This document shows, piece after piece, positions 7,638 through 7,837 of a stretch of 7,837 bases of DNA. Numbering within the stretch: the first letter of the stretch is position 1; every line of letters begins with the position of its first letter. Origin of the DNA: Chloroflexota bacterium (GTDB lineage: Bacteria; Chloroflexota; Dehalococcoidia; Lucifugimonadales; UBA3495); assembly GCA_022561675.1 (NCBI GenBank), contig JADFQT010000114.1, forward strand, positions 1 to 7,837, written 5' to 3'. Position numbers and translations under genes: made by a program. The notes beneath the pieces were generated by a model. The model saw only the letters and a list, made by a program, of their open reading frames with translations, was not told the DNA's origin and did not search any database.

Positions 7638-7707
7638 CTAGCTCGCTGGTGCTAGCTCGCCTGGCCTAGCTCGCCAGTTCTAGCTCGAACCTGTCAACTC
7701 GAACCCC
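7638..7707 (-). repeat. Five 14-bp tandem repeats filling the glcD leader
   Basis: On the + strand CTAGCTCG starts at 7638, 7652, 7666 and 7680, exactly 14 bp apart; a decayed fifth unit (TCAACTCG) starts at 7694. The first eight bases of units 1-4 are identical while the other six vary. The array runs from one base upstream of the glcD ATG to the base next to the operator-like dyad at 7708. In the transcript each unit reads CGAGCUAG. The copy nearest the ATG supplies a GAG at ribosome-binding distance. Confidence 0.85.
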
Positions 7708-7729
7708 GGTCTATTCAGGATGATAGACC
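7708..7729 (-). promoter_or_regulatory. Operator-like inverted repeat over the glcDEF promoter
   Basis: GGTCTAT (7708-7714), 8 bp, ATAGACC (7723-7729) form a perfect 7-8-7 inverted repeat. It spans the -10 box and the predicted start site (about -16 to +6), the classic position for a repressor site. The regulator family is not evident; it does not match the TGGTnnnACCA type of FadR-like GntR sites, which would have been expected for a GlcC homologue. Confidence 0.6.
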
Positions 7730-7748
7730 AATGGGAAGACCCTGACAA
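7720..7748 (-). promoter_or_regulatory. glcD: Sigma70-type promoter of glcDEF
   Basis: On the - strand TTGTCA (7748-7743; 5 of 6 to TTGACA) and TATCAT (7725-7720; 5 of 6 to TATAAT) are separated by the optimal 17 bp. Transcription would start near 7713, giving a leader of about 77 nt made almost entirely of the 14-bp repeats. No other promoter is seen within the operon, so the three glc genes are probably co-transcribed from here. Confidence 0.7.
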
Positions 7749-7760
7749 GGAAGGAGAGCT

Positions 7761-7788
7761 TTGCGGCCGACAGGTTTGTCTGTATACT
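7761..7788 (+). promoter_or_regulatory. Candidate divergent promoter pointing off the right edge
   Basis: TTGCGG (7761-7766), 16 bp, TATACT (7783-7788; 5 of 6 to the -10 consensus, with TG two bases upstream at 7781-7782). It reads rightward, divergent from glcDEF, and lies about 13 bp from the glcDEF -35 box. No start codon with a ribosome-binding site can be assigned in the remaining bases to 7837. The -35 is weak. Confidence 0.4.
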
Positions 7789-7837
7789 GGGGCACGGCCT
7801 TCCTCCTGGGGCTTGCAGCGATTTTCCGGCGACTTTT

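Noticed and set aside
6506..7669. Long open frame (387 codons) on the + strand opposite glcD
   Set aside because: It is antisense to a gene with full GlcD motifs and has a low-complexity composition typical of GC-rich shadow frames.
7692..7697. Perfect TTGACA on the - strand within the 14-bp repeat array
   Set aside because: No AT-rich -10 element lies 15-19 bp downstream; the sequence there is GC-rich repeat. The TTGTCA-17-TATCAT promoter further upstream is far better.
7638..7707. The repeat array as a CRISPR
   Set aside because: The period is 14 bp with 8-bp cores and 6-bp variable parts, far too short for repeats and spacers.

Overview
The window is 7.8 kb of GC-rich, gene-dense bacterial chromosome. 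It has five complete protein genes, one gene cut by the left edge, short intergenic gaps, and no RNA genes, insertion sequences or CRISPR arrays. The taxon cannot be fixed from sequence alone. The GC-rich codon use, TTG and GTG starts, small hairpin repeats between genes and a split GlcD/GlcE/GlcF glycolate oxidase would fit an aerobic Chloroflexota lineage (SAR202/Dehalococcoidia-like), but this is a low-confidence inference.

Left part (1-1833, + strand): the 3' four-fifths of trpB (tryptophan synthase beta) is followed by a short-chain dehydrogenase/reductase (SDR) homologue instead of trpA. The SDR has its own extended -10 promoter, placed exactly inside a 7-bp dyad. The SDR keeps the Rossmann nucleotide-binding motifs, but all four positions of the usual Asn-Ser-Tyr-Lys catalytic tetrad are changed.

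Middle (1834-3397): a 203-bp gap holds a hairpin-type repeat. It is followed by a class V PLP aminotransferase that closely resembles alanine/serine-glyoxylate aminotransferase (+ strand). That gene converges on glcF across 146 bp containing a perfect 20-bp palindrome and a second hairpin cluster, probably transcription terminators.

Right part (3398-7837, - strand): glcD, glcE and glcF form one operon encoding a membrane-associated glycolate oxidase, made of two FAD proteins and one Fe-S/CCG protein. Its control region is unusually legible: a near-consensus sigma70-type promoter (TTGTCA, 17 bp, TATCAT), a 7-8-7 inverted repeat covering the -10 and start site, and directly abutting it five 14-bp tandem units that fill the untranslated leader up to the glcD start codon. 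A divergent promoter candidate points off the right edge, perhaps towards a regulator gene.

Functionally, GlcDEF would oxidise glycolate to glyoxylate, and the neighbouring aminotransferase would turn glyoxylate into glycine. Together they form a compact glycolate salvage or photorespiration-like module. The trpB and SDR genes have no evident link to it. I see no clear sign of a wholly new system. The most unusual items are the glc control region and the tetrad-less SDR.
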